Below, in pieces: positions 23,592-32,087 of a stretch of DNA of 43,672 nt. The notes beneath the pieces were generated by a model. That model saw only the letters and a list, made by a program, of their open reading frames with translations, searched no databases and had not been told where the DNA came from. The translations under genes and the position numbers were made by a program. The DNA is from an uncultured Peptococcaceae bacterium (GTDB lineage Bacteria > Bacillota > Peptococcia > Peptococcales > Peptococcaceae), in assembly GCA_934229395.1 (NCBI GenBank), contig CAKQDL010000010.1, forward strand, positions 1 through 43,672. Direction: 5' to 3'. Position 1 is the stretch's first letter. Each line of letters opens with the position of its first letter.

Positions 23592-23642
23592 TCTATCCCC
23601 GTCCTTTCTCTTTAAAGCTTTACTTTATCCATACACCTTAAC

Positions 23643-23674
23643 CCTTGCAGACGTCAAGAGCTTCTATTAAAATG
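23643..23674 (+). promoter_or_regulatory. Candidate promoter of uppP
   Basis: TTGCAG, 17 bases and TAAAAT precede the uppP RBS by about 15 bases. Lies in the 111-base divergent gap with the phosphoesterase gene. Confidence 0.55.
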
Positions 23675-23702
23675 GACTCTGAATAACTATAGGAGGTCAC
23701 AA

Positions 23703-24518
23703 ATGATTATTGAATTTTTAAAGGTGCTCTTATTGGGCATCGTTGAAGGGATTACCGAATGGCTCCCTGTCAGCAGCACCGGCCACATGATTTTGGTCGA
23801 AAATTTCTTGAAACTCAATGTTTCCCACAGCTTTTGGGAAATGTTCCTCGTTGTTATCCAGCTCGGTGCCATTATGGCCGTTGTGGTGATTTATTTCCAC
23901 AAGCTCAATCCTTTCTCGCCGCGAAAAAACGCCGCTGAAAAAAAGAGCACCTGGCAAATTTGGTACAAGGTCATCATTGGCGCCCTTCCTGCTGCCATTG
24001 TGGGCTTGCCTCTCAACGACTGGCTCGACGAACACTTCTACAACCATGTGGTGGTTGCCATTGCCCTTATTGTTTATGGTATCGTCTTTATTTGGATTGA
24101 AACCAAGTACGATTACAAGCCAACAACCAACACCATCGAAGAAATGAGCAATCTCACCGCCTTTAAAATTGGCTGCTTCCAAGTGCTTTCCCTCATTCCT
24201 GGGACCTCCCGCTCTGGCTCTACCATCATCGGTGGTATGCTTGTGGGCACCAGCCGTACCGTGGCAACGGAATTTTCCTTCTTTATGAGTATTCCAATTA
24301 TGTTTGGCGCCAGCCTTTTAAAGCTCGTCAAATTTGGTTTTAGCTTTACCCTCTACGAAGCCGCTATTCTTCTCTTTGGGATGGTTGTGGCCTTTGTGGT
24401 TTCCATCCTTGCTATTAAATTCTTGGTTGACTACGTATCCAAAAACGACTTCAAAGTCTTCGGTTACTACCGCATCGTTTTAGGTATAGTTGTCATCGCC
24501 TACTTCTTGCTCAGTTAG
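23703..24518 (+). CDS. uppP: Undecaprenyl-diphosphatase UppP/BacA
   Basis: This 271-residue integral membrane protein has about eight hydrophobic segments. It carries the signature motifs EGITEWLPVSSTGHM (15-29) and SLIPGTSRSGSTIIGG (163-178), which hold the catalytic Glu and Arg residues of the BacA fold. It dephosphorylates C55-PP to recycle the lipid carrier of peptidoglycan synthesis and confers bacitracin tolerance. RBS ATAGGAGGTCACAA. The next gene begins ten bases later. Confidence 0.95.
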   Translation: MIIEFLKVLLLGIVEGITEWLPVSSTGHMILVENFLKLNVSHSFWEMFLVVIQLGAIMAVVVIYFHKLNPFSPRKNAAEKKSTWQIWYKVIIGALPAAIVGLPLNDWLDEHFYNHVVVAIALIVYGIVFIWIETKYDYKPTTNTIEEMSNLTAFKIGCFQVLSLIPGTSRSGSTIIGGMLVGTSRTVATEFSFFMSIPIMFGASLLKLVKFGFSFTLYEAAILLFGMVVAFVVSILAIKFLVDYVSKNDFKVFGYYRIVLGIVVIAYFLLS

Positions 24519-24528
24519 GAGACATTCT

Positions 24529-25680
24529 ATGACAATGCATATTTACGACGAAGCCTTGGCACTTATGCCAAGGCTTCTTGATTGGCGTCGCTTTTTGCAC
24601 CAACACGCGGAAATTGGCTACGACTTGCCTCAAACCACCGCCTTCATCAAAAAAGTGCTCGATGAACACGCTATTTCTTATTTTGAACCTTGTAAAAGCA
24701 CCATTGTGGCCGATATTGGCAGTGGTGAGGACGGCATGGTCTTGCGTGCCGATATGGATGCCCTGCCTATGGTGGAGCATAGTGGGCTGGATTTTGCCTG
24801 CACCAACGGCAACGCCCACACCTGTGGCCACGATATGCACACCGCCATGCTTTTGGGCGCGGCCGTGCTCCTAAAGCGCCACGAAGGCGACCTCACCTCA
24901 CGCACGCGCCTTGTTTTCCAGCCTGCCGAAGAAGAAGCCAGTGGCGCCACCGCCCTTTGCGCCACCGATACCTTGCGCCCTAGCTTTAAAGCTAGCTTTG
25001 CCCTTCATATGTCGCCTGCCCACAAGGCCGGCACCCTCTTTTACAAAAAAGGACCTATTTGCGCCTCCTGCGATGAGTTTGTCATCACCGTAACGGGCCA
25101 AAGCTGCCACGGCGCCGCCCCTCACACGGGACGCGATCCAATTTTTGCTGCAGTCCAGCTTTATAACACCCTCCAGGGCATTATTAGCCGTTCCACCTCT
25201 CCCTTCGACACTGCCGTCTTTTCGGTGTGCGCCTTCAACAGTGGCAACACCAACAACGTTGTCCCGAAAGAAGCCACCCTCATGGGCACCATGCGCACCT
25301 ACGACAAGAACGTGCGCGCCGCCATGAAAGCGCGCCTAGAAAGTATTTGCCAAGGTATTGGCGCAGCCAACGCCTGTGACGTCACACTGCGCTACACCAC
25401 CTCCCTACCGGTGCTCGCAAGCGAAGAAGCGCTTACCGCGCATCTTGTAGATGCCTTTGCACATAAAGCGCCAAAGCTGGTCACAGAGGAGCTCGCAACA
25501 CCATTTACCTGGAGCGATGACTTTGCCCTCTACAGCCAAAATATGCCCATCGCCTTTATGATTTTAGGCGCTCAAGCAGGCGAAGCGCCAATGGAGCTCC
25601 ATTACGATGACGTCATCTTTAAGGAAGACGTCCTCGCAATCGGTACCACAGCCCTCGTCCTCGCCGCCATGAATATATAA
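24529..25680 (+). CDS. M20 family metallopeptidase/amidohydrolase
   Basis: This 383-residue M20D-type amidohydrolase (hippurate/IAA-amino acid/N-acetyldiaminopimelate deacetylase-like) has metal-binding motifs HTCGHDMHT, FQPAEEEASG, LHMSP and the C-terminal ELHYDD. The lid-domain motif VTGQSCHGAAPHTGRDP is also present. It hydrolyses an amide bond of an N-acyl amino acid; the substrate is unspecified. ATG 24529 is chosen because TTAGGAG lies eight bases upstream; a longer frame starts inside uppP. It is probably cotranscribed with uppP. Confidence 0.88.
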   Translation: MTMHIYDEALALMPRLLDWRRFLHQHAEIGYDLPQTTAFIKKVLDEHAISYFEPCKSTIVADIGSGEDGMVLRADMDALPMVEHSGLDFACTNGNAHTCGHDMHTAMLLGAAVLLKRHEGDLTSRTRLVFQPAEEEASGATALCATDTLRPSFKASFALHMSPAHKAGTLFYKKGPICASCDEFVITVTGQSCHGAAPHTGRDPIFAAVQLYNTLQGIISRSTSPFDTAVFSVCAFNSGNTNNVVPKEATLMGTMRTYDKNVRAAMKARLESICQGIGAANACDVTLRYTTSLPVLASEEALTAHLVDAFAHKAPKLVTEELATPFTWSDDFALYSQNMPIAFMILGAQAGEAPMELHYDDVIFKEDVLAIGTTALVLAAMNI

Positions 25681-25687
25681 ATAATCC

Positions 25688-25719
25688 CTCAAGCGCACCT
25701 TGCTTGAGAGATTTTTCTT
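25688..25719 (+). terminator. Terminator of uppP-amidohydrolase operon
   Basis: Stem CTCAAGC / GCTTGAG (25688-25694, 25702-25708) followed by a T-rich run. Confidence 0.82.
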
Positions 25720-25755
25720 CTAAACGTCAGGTGTCCAAAGTATGCCCCACCCTCT

Positions 25756-25798
25756 ATGCTATACTATAGGTGTAAAAAAGAAATTTGTGCTATACTAA
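25756..25798 (+). promoter_or_regulatory. Tandem -10-like repeats upstream of the zinc-ribbon gene
   Basis: TGCTATACTA occurs twice, about 32 bases apart; the second copy (near 25788) is about 30 bases before the start codon. Both look like extended -10 elements (TGC-TATACT), with no clear -35. Confidence 0.5.
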
Positions 25799-25823
25799 AT
25801 AAAAAACGAAAGGGGGGCTATTT

Positions 25824-26534
25824 ATGAGATGTCCCAATTGTGGCACTGAGTTTGAAACACGCTTTTGCCCAGAATGTGGATACAGTCTTGAAGAAGCCAA
25901 GCGCCAGGCGGCGAGTGCAGCAGCATCCACCGTTTCTGAGCCTGTGCAGCACGCCACCCAAACCAATGACGCGCATCTGCCACCTCCACAACCTACAGCT
26001 CCAGCCTCTGCAGAATTTGTAAGGGAAGGTGATGATATCAACCTCCCTCCGCCAAACCAAGGCACGCAAGCAAACGCGTCCCATGGGCAAAGCGCTGACC
26101 TGCCACCACAGTTTAATAAAAAGAAGGAAGAAAAATTCTACACGAGCCTGTGGTTTATTGTGCTCATGCTCTTTATATTTCCACCAGCCGGCATTATTAT
26201 GATGTGGGTCTACAAAAAACCAATGGGCGTTTTGGCCCGCATTCTTCTAACCTTCTTCTTTACCTTCCACCTCTTCTTCCTCATGCTTTTCCCAATCGCT
26301 GTAATGATACCCGACGATGTTTTGGACGCCTCCATCGAAATCGAAACCTATGATGATGAAACCGACGGAAACGTTCATATCGCCATCAACGGCGATGAGT
26401 TCACCGTTGAAAAATCACCTATTGAAACAGCACCATCTCAAGACGCTACGCCTGGAGATGGCGCAACAGACGATGCAACGCCAGAAAACAACGGCACCCC
26501 ATCCTCAAGCCTAAAGCTTCCACAATCCACCTAA
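25824..26534 (+). CDS. Zinc-ribbon membrane protein of unknown function
   Basis: This 236-residue protein begins with a zinc ribbon, MRCPNCGTEFETRFCPECGY (Cys3, Cys6, Cys15, Cys18). A Pro/Ala/Gln-rich low-complexity linker (about 25-100) follows, then two hydrophobic segments (about 107-128 and 136-162) separated by MWVYKKPMGVLARI. The acidic, Thr/Pro-rich tail follows the second helix. The layout suggests a cytoplasmic zinc ribbon and two membrane helices, with the tail's side uncertain. Similar zinc_ribbon_2 proteins are common in clostridia without a known role. RBS AAGGGGGG. Monocistronic, with its own promoter and terminator. Confidence 0.75.
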   Translation: MRCPNCGTEFETRFCPECGYSLEEAKRQAASAAASTVSEPVQHATQTNDAHLPPPQPTAPASAEFVREGDDINLPPPNQGTQANASHGQSADLPPQFNKKKEEKFYTSLWFIVLMLFIFPPAGIIMMWVYKKPMGVLARILLTFFFTFHLFFLMLFPIAVMIPDDVLDASIEIETYDDETDGNVHIAINGDEFTVEKSPIETAPSQDATPGDGATDDATPENNGTPSSSLKLPQST

Positions 26535-26536
26535 AG

Positions 26537-26577
26537 AGACACCCTAGCCCAGGTTTTCCTAAGCTAGGGTGTCTTTA
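26537..26577 (+). terminator. Terminator between the zinc-ribbon and YwaF-like genes
   Basis: Perfect 12-bp stem AGACACCCTAGC / GCTAGGGTGTCT (26537-26548, 26563-26574). It sits between convergent genes and probably acts in both directions; the T-runs are weak. Confidence 0.78.
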
Positions 26578-27363
26578 TTATATATGGTCGATTTCTAGGG
26601 CCTGTTTTTCTTGATAACGGTCTATTCTAACGCCAACAAAGCCAGAAAAGAGGGCTGGCAAAAACAAGTAACAGAGTGTCGCCAGCAAGGTATAGAGTGT
26701 TTGGCTGTTTGCCTGCAGCTCGTGAATAAAGGTAAGAGGCACATTATAAGGGTCGCGCAAAATCATAAGGTTGGTGCCCAAGGCGCTGTTAATGCTCACA
26801 CTAATGAAGGCAGCCAGTAAAAAATAAAAGCTAAAATAACGGTAATTGGTGCGATCAAGGGCCACACAATGATGACCTATATACATAGCGCTCAAATAAA
26901 GCATCATAGAATGAAACAAAAGGCTGTAGCAGCTCAAAAAATGCCAAATGGGATAGCGCATGAGCGATGTGGTTGGCACCAGCAAAAACATCACGCCGCC
27001 AGCCAAGGCACCAATAGTAATATAAGCATCTCCCACTTTTTTGAGCCACCCCTTGCCGTAACCGCTCATCCAGCAAGCGTAAATAAAGAGCGAGCAGTAT
27101 GAAAGCGGCAGCCAAGAATCCAAATCTGTATAACCATAGTAAAAATTGTAGCCTATTTTGACAAGCTCCAAAGCAGTCAAGACCACAGCAAGAAGACGTG
27201 TTATTTTTATAACGCTCTTCCAAGGGATATTTTTTGACACACTAAAAGCGCCGCGAATCAGTAGCATACAAACAATGAAAGCCACAATATGCGGCCACGT
27301 AAACATCCCAGCCGGCTTATAAGCACCGAGGGGCGCAAAAAAATGCTCCACAAACCACGTCAT
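26578..27363 (-). CDS. TIGR02206 (YwaF/TMEM164-like) membrane protein
   Basis: This 261-residue protein has about seven hydrophobic segments. The conserved segment WLPLSYCSLFIYACWM (about 84-99), then MRYPIWHFLSCYSLLFHSMM (about 134-153) and LTFIHELQANSQTLYTLL, match the YwaF/TIGR02206 family, which is related to eukaryotic TMEM164. TMEM164 acts as an acyltransferase in ether-lipid remodelling. The bacterial role is not established, and lipid acyl transfer here is inference only. RBS GGAGAACGGT; a TATAAT lies at 27411-27416 on the minus strand. Monocistronic. Confidence 0.75.
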   Translation of the reverse strand: MTWFVEHFFAPLGAYKPAGMFTWPHIVAFIVCMLLIRGAFSVSKNIPWKSVIKITRLLAVVLTALELVKIGYNFYYGYTDLDSWLPLSYCSLFIYACWMSGYGKGWLKKVGDAYITIGALAGGVMFLLVPTTSLMRYPIWHFLSCYSLLFHSMMLYLSAMYIGHHCVALDRTNYRYFSFYFLLAAFISVSINSALGTNLMILRDPYNVPLTFIHELQANSQTLYTLLATLCYLFLPALFSGFVGVRIDRYQEKQALEIDHI

Positions 27364-27452
27364 ACCGTTCTCCTAAATTTTTGATTTTCTTGTTCTAAGG
27401 GTTAATGTCCATTATACCCTATTTGCCGCCACAAGACATCTAAAAAAGACAC

Positions 27453-27476
27453 AAAAAAACCGCCCGTAGGCGGTTA
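27453..27476 (-). terminator. Terminator of tRNA-Ser
   Basis: On the minus strand AACCGCC / GGGCGGTT pairs, followed by seven T, just after the tRNA 3' end. Confidence 0.9.
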
Positions 27477-27481
27477 TGACA

Positions 27482-27570
27482 CGGAGAGAGAGGGATTCGA
27501 ACCCTCGATACGATTTCTCGTATACACGATTTCCAGTCGTGCTCCTTCAGCCAAGCTCGGACATCTCTCC
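27482..27570 (-). tRNA. tRNA-Ser (anticodon GGA)
   Basis: A class II tRNA of 89 nt: acceptor GGAGAGA/TCTCTCC, anticodon loop CTGGAAA with anticodon GGA, a long variable arm TATACGAGAAATCGTATC, T loop TTCGAAT and discriminator G. CCA is not encoded. Confidence 0.96.
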
Positions 27571-27584
27571 AACTGACGAAATTT

Positions 27585-27613
27585 ATTATATCTCCCACGG
27601 TGAACAAAGTCAA
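27585..27613 (-). promoter_or_regulatory. Promoter of tRNA-Ser
   Basis: On the minus strand TTGACT, 17 bases and TATAAT, about 15 bases upstream of the mature tRNA 5' end. Confidence 0.88.
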
Positions 27614-27701
27614 CACATTTTTATAATTTTTTTATTCTTTTTTCGTTTTTTCTTTACCTTCCCTTTTCACTTCTCTATACTAAAGATGAAATGAGGGATG
27701 A

Positions 27702-28190
27702 ATGATGAAGCTGACAACGCTTTGCTATATTGAACACAACAACGAGATGCTTATGCTCCACCGCACCAAGAAGGAACACGACGTCAACAAGGGCAAATGG
27801 ATTGGCGTGGGTGGCAAATTTGAAGCCGGCGAATCGCCTGATGATTGCCTGATGCGTGAGGTTTTCGAAGAAACCGGCCTCACCCTCACCCGTTACCGCT
27901 ACCGTGGCATTATTACCTTTGTCTACAACGACAACGAGGCCGAATATATGCACCTCTACACAGCCGATGGCTTTACAGGTACCCTCACCACCACCTGTCA
28001 GGAAGGCGTGCTCAAATGGGTAGCCAAAAAAGACATTGGTGCCTTGAGCCTCTGGCAAGGTGACCGCCTCTTCCTAGCCCTTTTGGCCCAAGACCACCCC
28101 GTCTTCTCACTCAAGCTCATCTACCACAACGACGACCTCCTCCACGCCTACCTAGACGGCCAGGAAATTGCCACAACTGTGAACTTCTAA
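27702..28190 (+). CDS. NUDIX hydrolase (MutT/8-oxo-dGTP diphosphatase-like)
   Basis: This 162-residue protein has a complete NUDIX box, GGKFEAGESPDDCLMREVFEETGL (about 37-60; GX5EX7REUXEEXGU). It also has the N-terminal LCYIEHNNEMLMLHRTKK strand and KWIGVGG, as in clostridial 8-oxo-dGTP diphosphatases. It hydrolyses a nucleoside diphosphate-X compound, probably oxidised dGTP. The start could be the first or second Met; both follow GAGGGATGA. A promoter-like TTTACC, 17 bases, TATACT lies about 25 bases upstream. Confidence 0.88.
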   Translation: MMKLTTLCYIEHNNEMLMLHRTKKEHDVNKGKWIGVGGKFEAGESPDDCLMREVFEETGLTLTRYRYRGIITFVYNDNEAEYMHLYTADGFTGTLTTTCQEGVLKWVAKKDIGALSLWQGDRLFLALLAQDHPVFSLKLIYHNDDLLHAYLDGQEIATTVNF

Positions 28191-28205
28191 AGAAAACTGA
28201 AACAA

Positions 28206-28245
28206 CCCCCAAAGGTTAGACTCAGACTCTAACTTTTAGGGGTCG
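28206..28245 (+). terminator. Imperfect hairpin between convergent NUDIX and marR genes
   Basis: CCCCCAAAGGTTAGA pairs with TCTAACTTTTAGGGG around CTCAGAC with two mismatches. It has no T-run, so it is weak as an intrinsic terminator, but it is placed between convergent genes. Confidence 0.4.
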
Positions 28246-28266
28246 GCTCAATGGACTGACGTTTTG

Positions 28267-28716
28267 TTATTTTACTCGGTCGAGATTTTCTATAAGCTGG
28301 TTGAACACGCGATAGAACACGTCGAGGTCTTCTGCTGGTATGCCTGCTGTGACCTCTGCTGACATGTGGGCAGCGATGCGGTGGACGGTGCGGCTGACGG
28401 CGATGCCTTCTTTGGTGAGCATAACCTTTGAACGCCATCTTTTGCGCGCTTCGTCCTCTTCATGGTAGCAATAGCCTTTTTCTACAAGATAGTCTATGCC
28501 TCTTGAGGTGGCTGCCTTGTCTTCGCAGCACAAATTGGCCAGCTCTGTTACGGTGAGACCATCTGGATGGAGCCCCATGTAGTACAAATACATGACGTGT
28601 GCAGCGCGAATGCCAAAGACGGCATATTCTTCTGTTTGTATCTTTTTGATTTGCTGCACCTTTTTATAGGCTGTGACTATAGATGTTGTAAATTCTGTAA
28701 ATCTCACCTTCACCAT
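28267..28716 (-). CDS. MarR family regulator, candidate FabT-like repressor
   Basis: This 149-residue protein has a MarR winged helix: TVTELANLCCEDKAATSRGIDYLVEKGY as the DNA-binding helices and EDEARKRWRSKVMLTKEG as the wing, with flanking dimerisation helices. ATG 28716 is chosen because TAGGGGG lies seven bases upstream; two upstream Met codons lack an RBS. It follows the fatty acid synthesis operon by 75 bases on the same strand. Family knowledge: FabT, a MarR protein, represses Gram-positive fab operons using acyl-ACP as corepressor. Here the gene is at the tail, not the head. Palindromes at the acpP promoter are the likely targets. The regulator role is inferred. Confidence 0.75.
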   Translation of the reverse strand: MVKVRFTEFTTSIVTAYKKVQQIKKIQTEEYAVFGIRAAHVMYLYYMGLHPDGLTVTELANLCCEDKAATSRGIDYLVEKGYCYHEEDEARKRWRSKVMLTKEGIAVSRTVHRIAAHMSAEVTAGIPAEDLDVFYRVFNQLIENLDRVK

Positions 28717-28791
28717 ATGCGGCCCCCTAGTCATCAAACTTTCCAACTTTCTATAGCGTACCATGTCAAAAGATAAACTGCAACCAATCTC

Positions 28792-30438
28792 TTATGCATG
28801 TGCTTGAGCCACTTTTCTTTGGTGTGCTTTTTTTATTTTACCACTGATGGTTTTGCTCATATCATCGGCAAATTCTACAAGTCGTACCCATTTGTATTCG
28901 GCGAGCTCGCTGTTGCAATAGTCGCGAATCTCTTTTTCTAGGGTGCGAGATGCTTCATAGCCTGGTGCTAATACCACCACGGCCTTGATGGATTGACCAC
29001 GCAATTTATCTGGAATGCCTATGACAGAGCATTCCATGACGGCTGGGTGGGTCATGAGCACGTTTTCGATTTCGTAGGGGCCTACGCGGTAGCCACCGGT
29101 TTTGATGATGTCGTCAAAGCGGCCATGAAACCAGTAGTATCCTTCTTCGTCTTTGTAAACGGCGTCACCTGTGTGGTAAACGCCACCACGCCATGCGTGA
29201 GTGTAGCGTTCTTCGTCGTCAAGATAGGCGGTAAATACGCCCAAAGGACGCTTGCCATTTTTTGGCACCACGCACACCTCGCCAATTTCGCCATCCTTTG
29301 TGGGGCTGCCGTCCTTGCTAATAAGAGCAATCTCGTACATCGGCGATGGTTTCCCCAAGGAGCCGTCTTTGGCTTTCATGCCGTTCATATTGGCAATGAG
29401 CAAGGTGGTTTCTGTTTGGCCATAGCCTTCTTGAATGTCGAGGCCTGTGGCTTTTTTGAAGCGTTCAAACACGTCTGGGCTTAGGTATTCGCCGGCTGTG
29501 GAGGCGTGCTTGAGGCTTGGGAAGTCTGTGGTGCCCTTGCGTGTCATGTAGCGATAAATCGTTGGTGGCGCGCAAAAGGAGGTAACGCCATAGCGGTTAA
29601 TCACTGAGGCCATTTGTTTTGGCTCAAAGTTGTCAAAGTCAAAGACCATCACGGCGCATTCGTTCATCCATTGGCCATAGAGCTTGCCCCAGGAGGCCTT
29701 AGCCCATCCTGTTTCAGATACGGTAAAATGGAGCCCGCCATCGAAGCAGCCTTGCCAATACTTGGCCGTCACAAAATGCGCCAATGGGTACGTATAATCG
29801 TGAATAACACCCTTTGGTTGGCCCGAGGTGCCGGAGGTAAAATACATGACCATTGGATCGGTGGCTAGGTTTTCTTGACGCTCTAAGGTTTCACTGGCAT
29901 CTTTCATATCACTTGTGAGATTACGGAAACCCTCTACGCCATCGCGCACACTCCAGAGCAGTGGGACATCCTCTAATTCTGTTAAGGCGCCGCAGATGTG
30001 CTCTGGCACGTGGTTTTGGTCGGTGGCAATGATGGCCTTGACCTTGGCCTCCCTAATGCGATAAAGATAATCCTCGCTGGTGAGCATATGGGTCACAGGA
30101 ATCAAAATGGCGCCGATTTTATGGAGCGCTACAGCAGTGAACCAATATTCAAAGTGACGCTTTAAGGCTACCATCACATGGTCCCCTTTTTTGATGCCGC
30201 TTGATAAGAGCACATTGGCAATGCGGTTGCTGGCTAGGGCAATATCCTTAAAAGAAAAAATATGTTCCTCACCTTCAGTGTTGCACCACACCATGGCTTT
30301 TTTGTCTGGATGTTCGGCGGCCAAGGCGTCTACCACATCGTAACCAAAATTAAAATTGTCTGGATAATGAACGTCAATGTCCAAAAGACGGCCGTTCTTA
30401 TCTTCTATTATTGTATAAAACTTTTGGTACACACTCAT
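28792..30438 (-). CDS. AMP-dependent acyl-CoA synthetase (medium-chain, ACSM-like)
   Basis: This 548-residue ANL-family enzyme has the P-loop YFTSGTSGQPKG (199-210), GYGQTETT, the GRFDDIIKTGGYRVGPYEIE hinge and the C-terminal catalytic lysine in TISGKIKK (Lys534). This combination fits medium-chain or short-chain acyl-CoA synthetases, which activate a free fatty acid with ATP through an acyl-AMP to acyl-CoA. Its ATG overlaps the accA stop (ATGA), so it is translationally coupled to the fatty acid synthesis operon. That is unusual, because most Bacillota activate exogenous fatty acids through FakAB acyl-phosphate. Substrate chain length is unknown. Confidence 0.85.
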   Translation of the reverse strand: MSVYQKFYTIIEDKNGRLLDIDVHYPDNFNFGYDVVDALAAEHPDKKAMVWCNTEGEEHIFSFKDIALASNRIANVLLSSGIKKGDHVMVALKRHFEYWFTAVALHKIGAILIPVTHMLTSEDYLYRIREAKVKAIIATDQNHVPEHICGALTELEDVPLLWSVRDGVEGFRNLTSDMKDASETLERQENLATDPMVMYFTSGTSGQPKGVIHDYTYPLAHFVTAKYWQGCFDGGLHFTVSETGWAKASWGKLYGQWMNECAVMVFDFDNFEPKQMASVINRYGVTSFCAPPTIYRYMTRKGTTDFPSLKHASTAGEYLSPDVFERFKKATGLDIQEGYGQTETTLLIANMNGMKAKDGSLGKPSPMYEIALISKDGSPTKDGEIGEVCVVPKNGKRPLGVFTAYLDDEERYTHAWRGGVYHTGDAVYKDEEGYYWFHGRFDDIIKTGGYRVGPYEIENVLMTHPAVMECSVIGIPDKLRGQSIKAVVVLAPGYEASRTLEKEIRDYCNSELAEYKWVRLVEFADDMSKTISGKIKKAHQRKVAQAHA

Positions 30439-31226
30439 GCTTTTACCTCTGTTCGCGTTTGGCCTAAGTGGCGAAAGCGCTCATATCGTTTGTTTTTGAT
30501 GTTTTCGACCTCGCAAAGACGATTTAGGGTCTTTGTAAGGCTGTATTCTAGCTCGCTATAAAAGGCACGGGTGCCTAGGTTGTTTTCGGAGATGATGCGC
30601 TCAGCAAAGCCAAATTCTAGAGCGTCCTGAGCTGTGAGGCGCAGGCTTTGGGCTGCTTGAGGCGCTTTTTTGGCGTCCTTCCATAAAATAGAGGCACAGC
30701 CCTCTGGAGAAATGACGGAATACACGGCGTTTTCGAGCATCCACACCTCATCACTCACAGCAAGCGCCAAGGCACCGCCACTGCCGCCTTCCCCGTGGAG
30801 GATGGTGACAACTGGCACGTTTAAATCCATCATGCCCATAAGGTTGGTTGCAATGGCCTCGCCCTGGCCACGCGCTTCTGCACCAACACCACAGTAAGCG
30901 CCGGCAGTATCGACAAAGCAAATCACAGGGCGGGCAAATTTTTCGGCCTGACGCATGAGGCGCATGGCTTTTCTGTAGCCCTCTGGATGTGGGGCGCCGC
31001 TCTCTCTCATGTTGCGTTCCTTGATGGTGTGACCTTTTTCAATGCCAATGACGGTCACTGGTCGCTTGTTCAAATGGGCCACGCCACCAACGATGGCGGC
31101 ATCGTCACCATAATAGCGATCGCCATGGAGCTCAAAGAAATCGCGAAAGAGTGCTTCTATATAATCTAGGCTTGTTGGGCGGTTTTTGTCGCGTGCACGT
31201 TTGACGTGTTCAAATGCATCACTCAT
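30435..31226 (-). CDS. accA: Acetyl-CoA carboxylase carboxyltransferase subunit alpha
   Basis: This 263-residue AccA is of the short Gram-positive type. Motifs include ELHGDRYYGDDAAIVGG, GHTIKERNMRESGAPHPEGYRKAMRLM and the oxyanion segment GEGGSGGALALAVSDEVWM. With AccD it transfers the carboxyl group from biotin to acetyl-CoA to form malonyl-CoA. It overlaps accD and the acyl-CoA synthetase gene by four bases each. Confidence 0.95.
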   Translation of the reverse strand: MSDAFEHVKRARDKNRPTSLDYIEALFRDFFELHGDRYYGDDAAIVGGVAHLNKRPVTVIGIEKGHTIKERNMRESGAPHPEGYRKAMRLMRQAEKFARPVICFVDTAGAYCGVGAEARGQGEAIATNLMGMMDLNVPVVTILHGEGGSGGALALAVSDEVWMLENAVYSVISPEGCASILWKDAKKAPQAAQSLRLTAQDALEFGFAERIISENNLGTRAFYSELEYSLTKTLNRLCEVENIKNKRYERFRHLGQTRTEVKA

Positions 31227-32083
31227 TGGTTACCTCTTTTCTCGTGCAAACGAAGGAGATGTGAAAGCACTGAGCGTTGATTGGAGCGCTCGACAATGGC
31301 GTCTATAAAGCCTTTTTCGAGTAAAAACTCGGCGCTTTGGAAGCCCTTTGGCAGGCTACCGCGGGTGGTTTGCTCAATAACGCGCTTACCGGCAAAGCCT
31401 ACGAGAGCACTTGGTTCTGCCAAGATGATATCGCCTTCCATGGCAAAACTTGCCGTGACACCGCCTGTTGTTGGGCTTGTGAGCACTGGCATATAGAGAA
31501 GGCCGGCTTGAGAATGTTTGAGCACTGCGGCGCTGACCTTGGCCATTTGCATAAGGGAATGTAGCCCTTCTTGCATACGTGCGCCACCAGATACGGTGAA
31601 GCCCACCACGCTGAGGCCCTCTTCGGTGGCCATTTCAAAAAGGCGTGTGAGGCGTTCGCCCACGGCGGCCCCCATGGAGCCCATCATAAACTTGGCTTCC
31701 ATGGCAAAGACGGCACAGCGCACACTGCCGATGCAGGCAATGCCGCATAAAACGGCTTCGTTTTCGCCGCTGGCTGCCTTGGCTTTGGCGAGCTTATCGC
31801 CGTAGCCTTCAAAATCTAAGGGGTTGTCTGAAACAACATCGCTATAGAGCTCTTTAAAGCTACCTCTGTCGCAAACGCTCAAAAGACGTTCACGCGCGCC
31901 CATGGAAAAATGATGGTCACAATTCGGGCAGCACATCAAGGACGCTGCGAGTGTTGACTTCTCATAGGAATGGTGACAGTTTGGGCAACTGATTTCATCC
32001 TTTGCTTGGGCTGTTTCGCTTGTGCTTCGACCGCCCTGCTCGAGGGTATTGGCCGCAGTACGCTTAAATTTGATAAATGCCAC
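31223..32083 (-). CDS. accD: Acetyl-CoA carboxylase carboxyltransferase subunit beta
   Basis: This 286-residue AccD has an N-terminal zinc ribbon with two CxxC pairs (CPNCHHSY and CCPNCDHHF, about residues 33-57). The crotonase-like domain contains VSGGARMQEGLHSLMQMAK and the GGVTASFAMEGDIILAEP oxyanion region. Start is a GTG. It is the partner of AccA and follows accC after a four-base gap. Confidence 0.95.
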   Translation of the reverse strand: MAFIKFKRTAANTLEQGGRSTSETAQAKDEISCPNCHHSYEKSTLAASLMCCPNCDHHFSMGARERLLSVCDRGSFKELYSDVVSDNPLDFEGYGDKLAKAKAASGENEAVLCGIACIGSVRCAVFAMEAKFMMGSMGAAVGERLTRLFEMATEEGLSVVGFTVSGGARMQEGLHSLMQMAKVSAAVLKHSQAGLLYMPVLTSPTTGGVTASFAMEGDIILAEPSALVGFAGKRVIEQTTRGSLPKGFQSAEFLLEKGFIDAIVERSNQRSVLSHLLRLHEKRGNQ

Positions 32084-32087
32084 CTAA

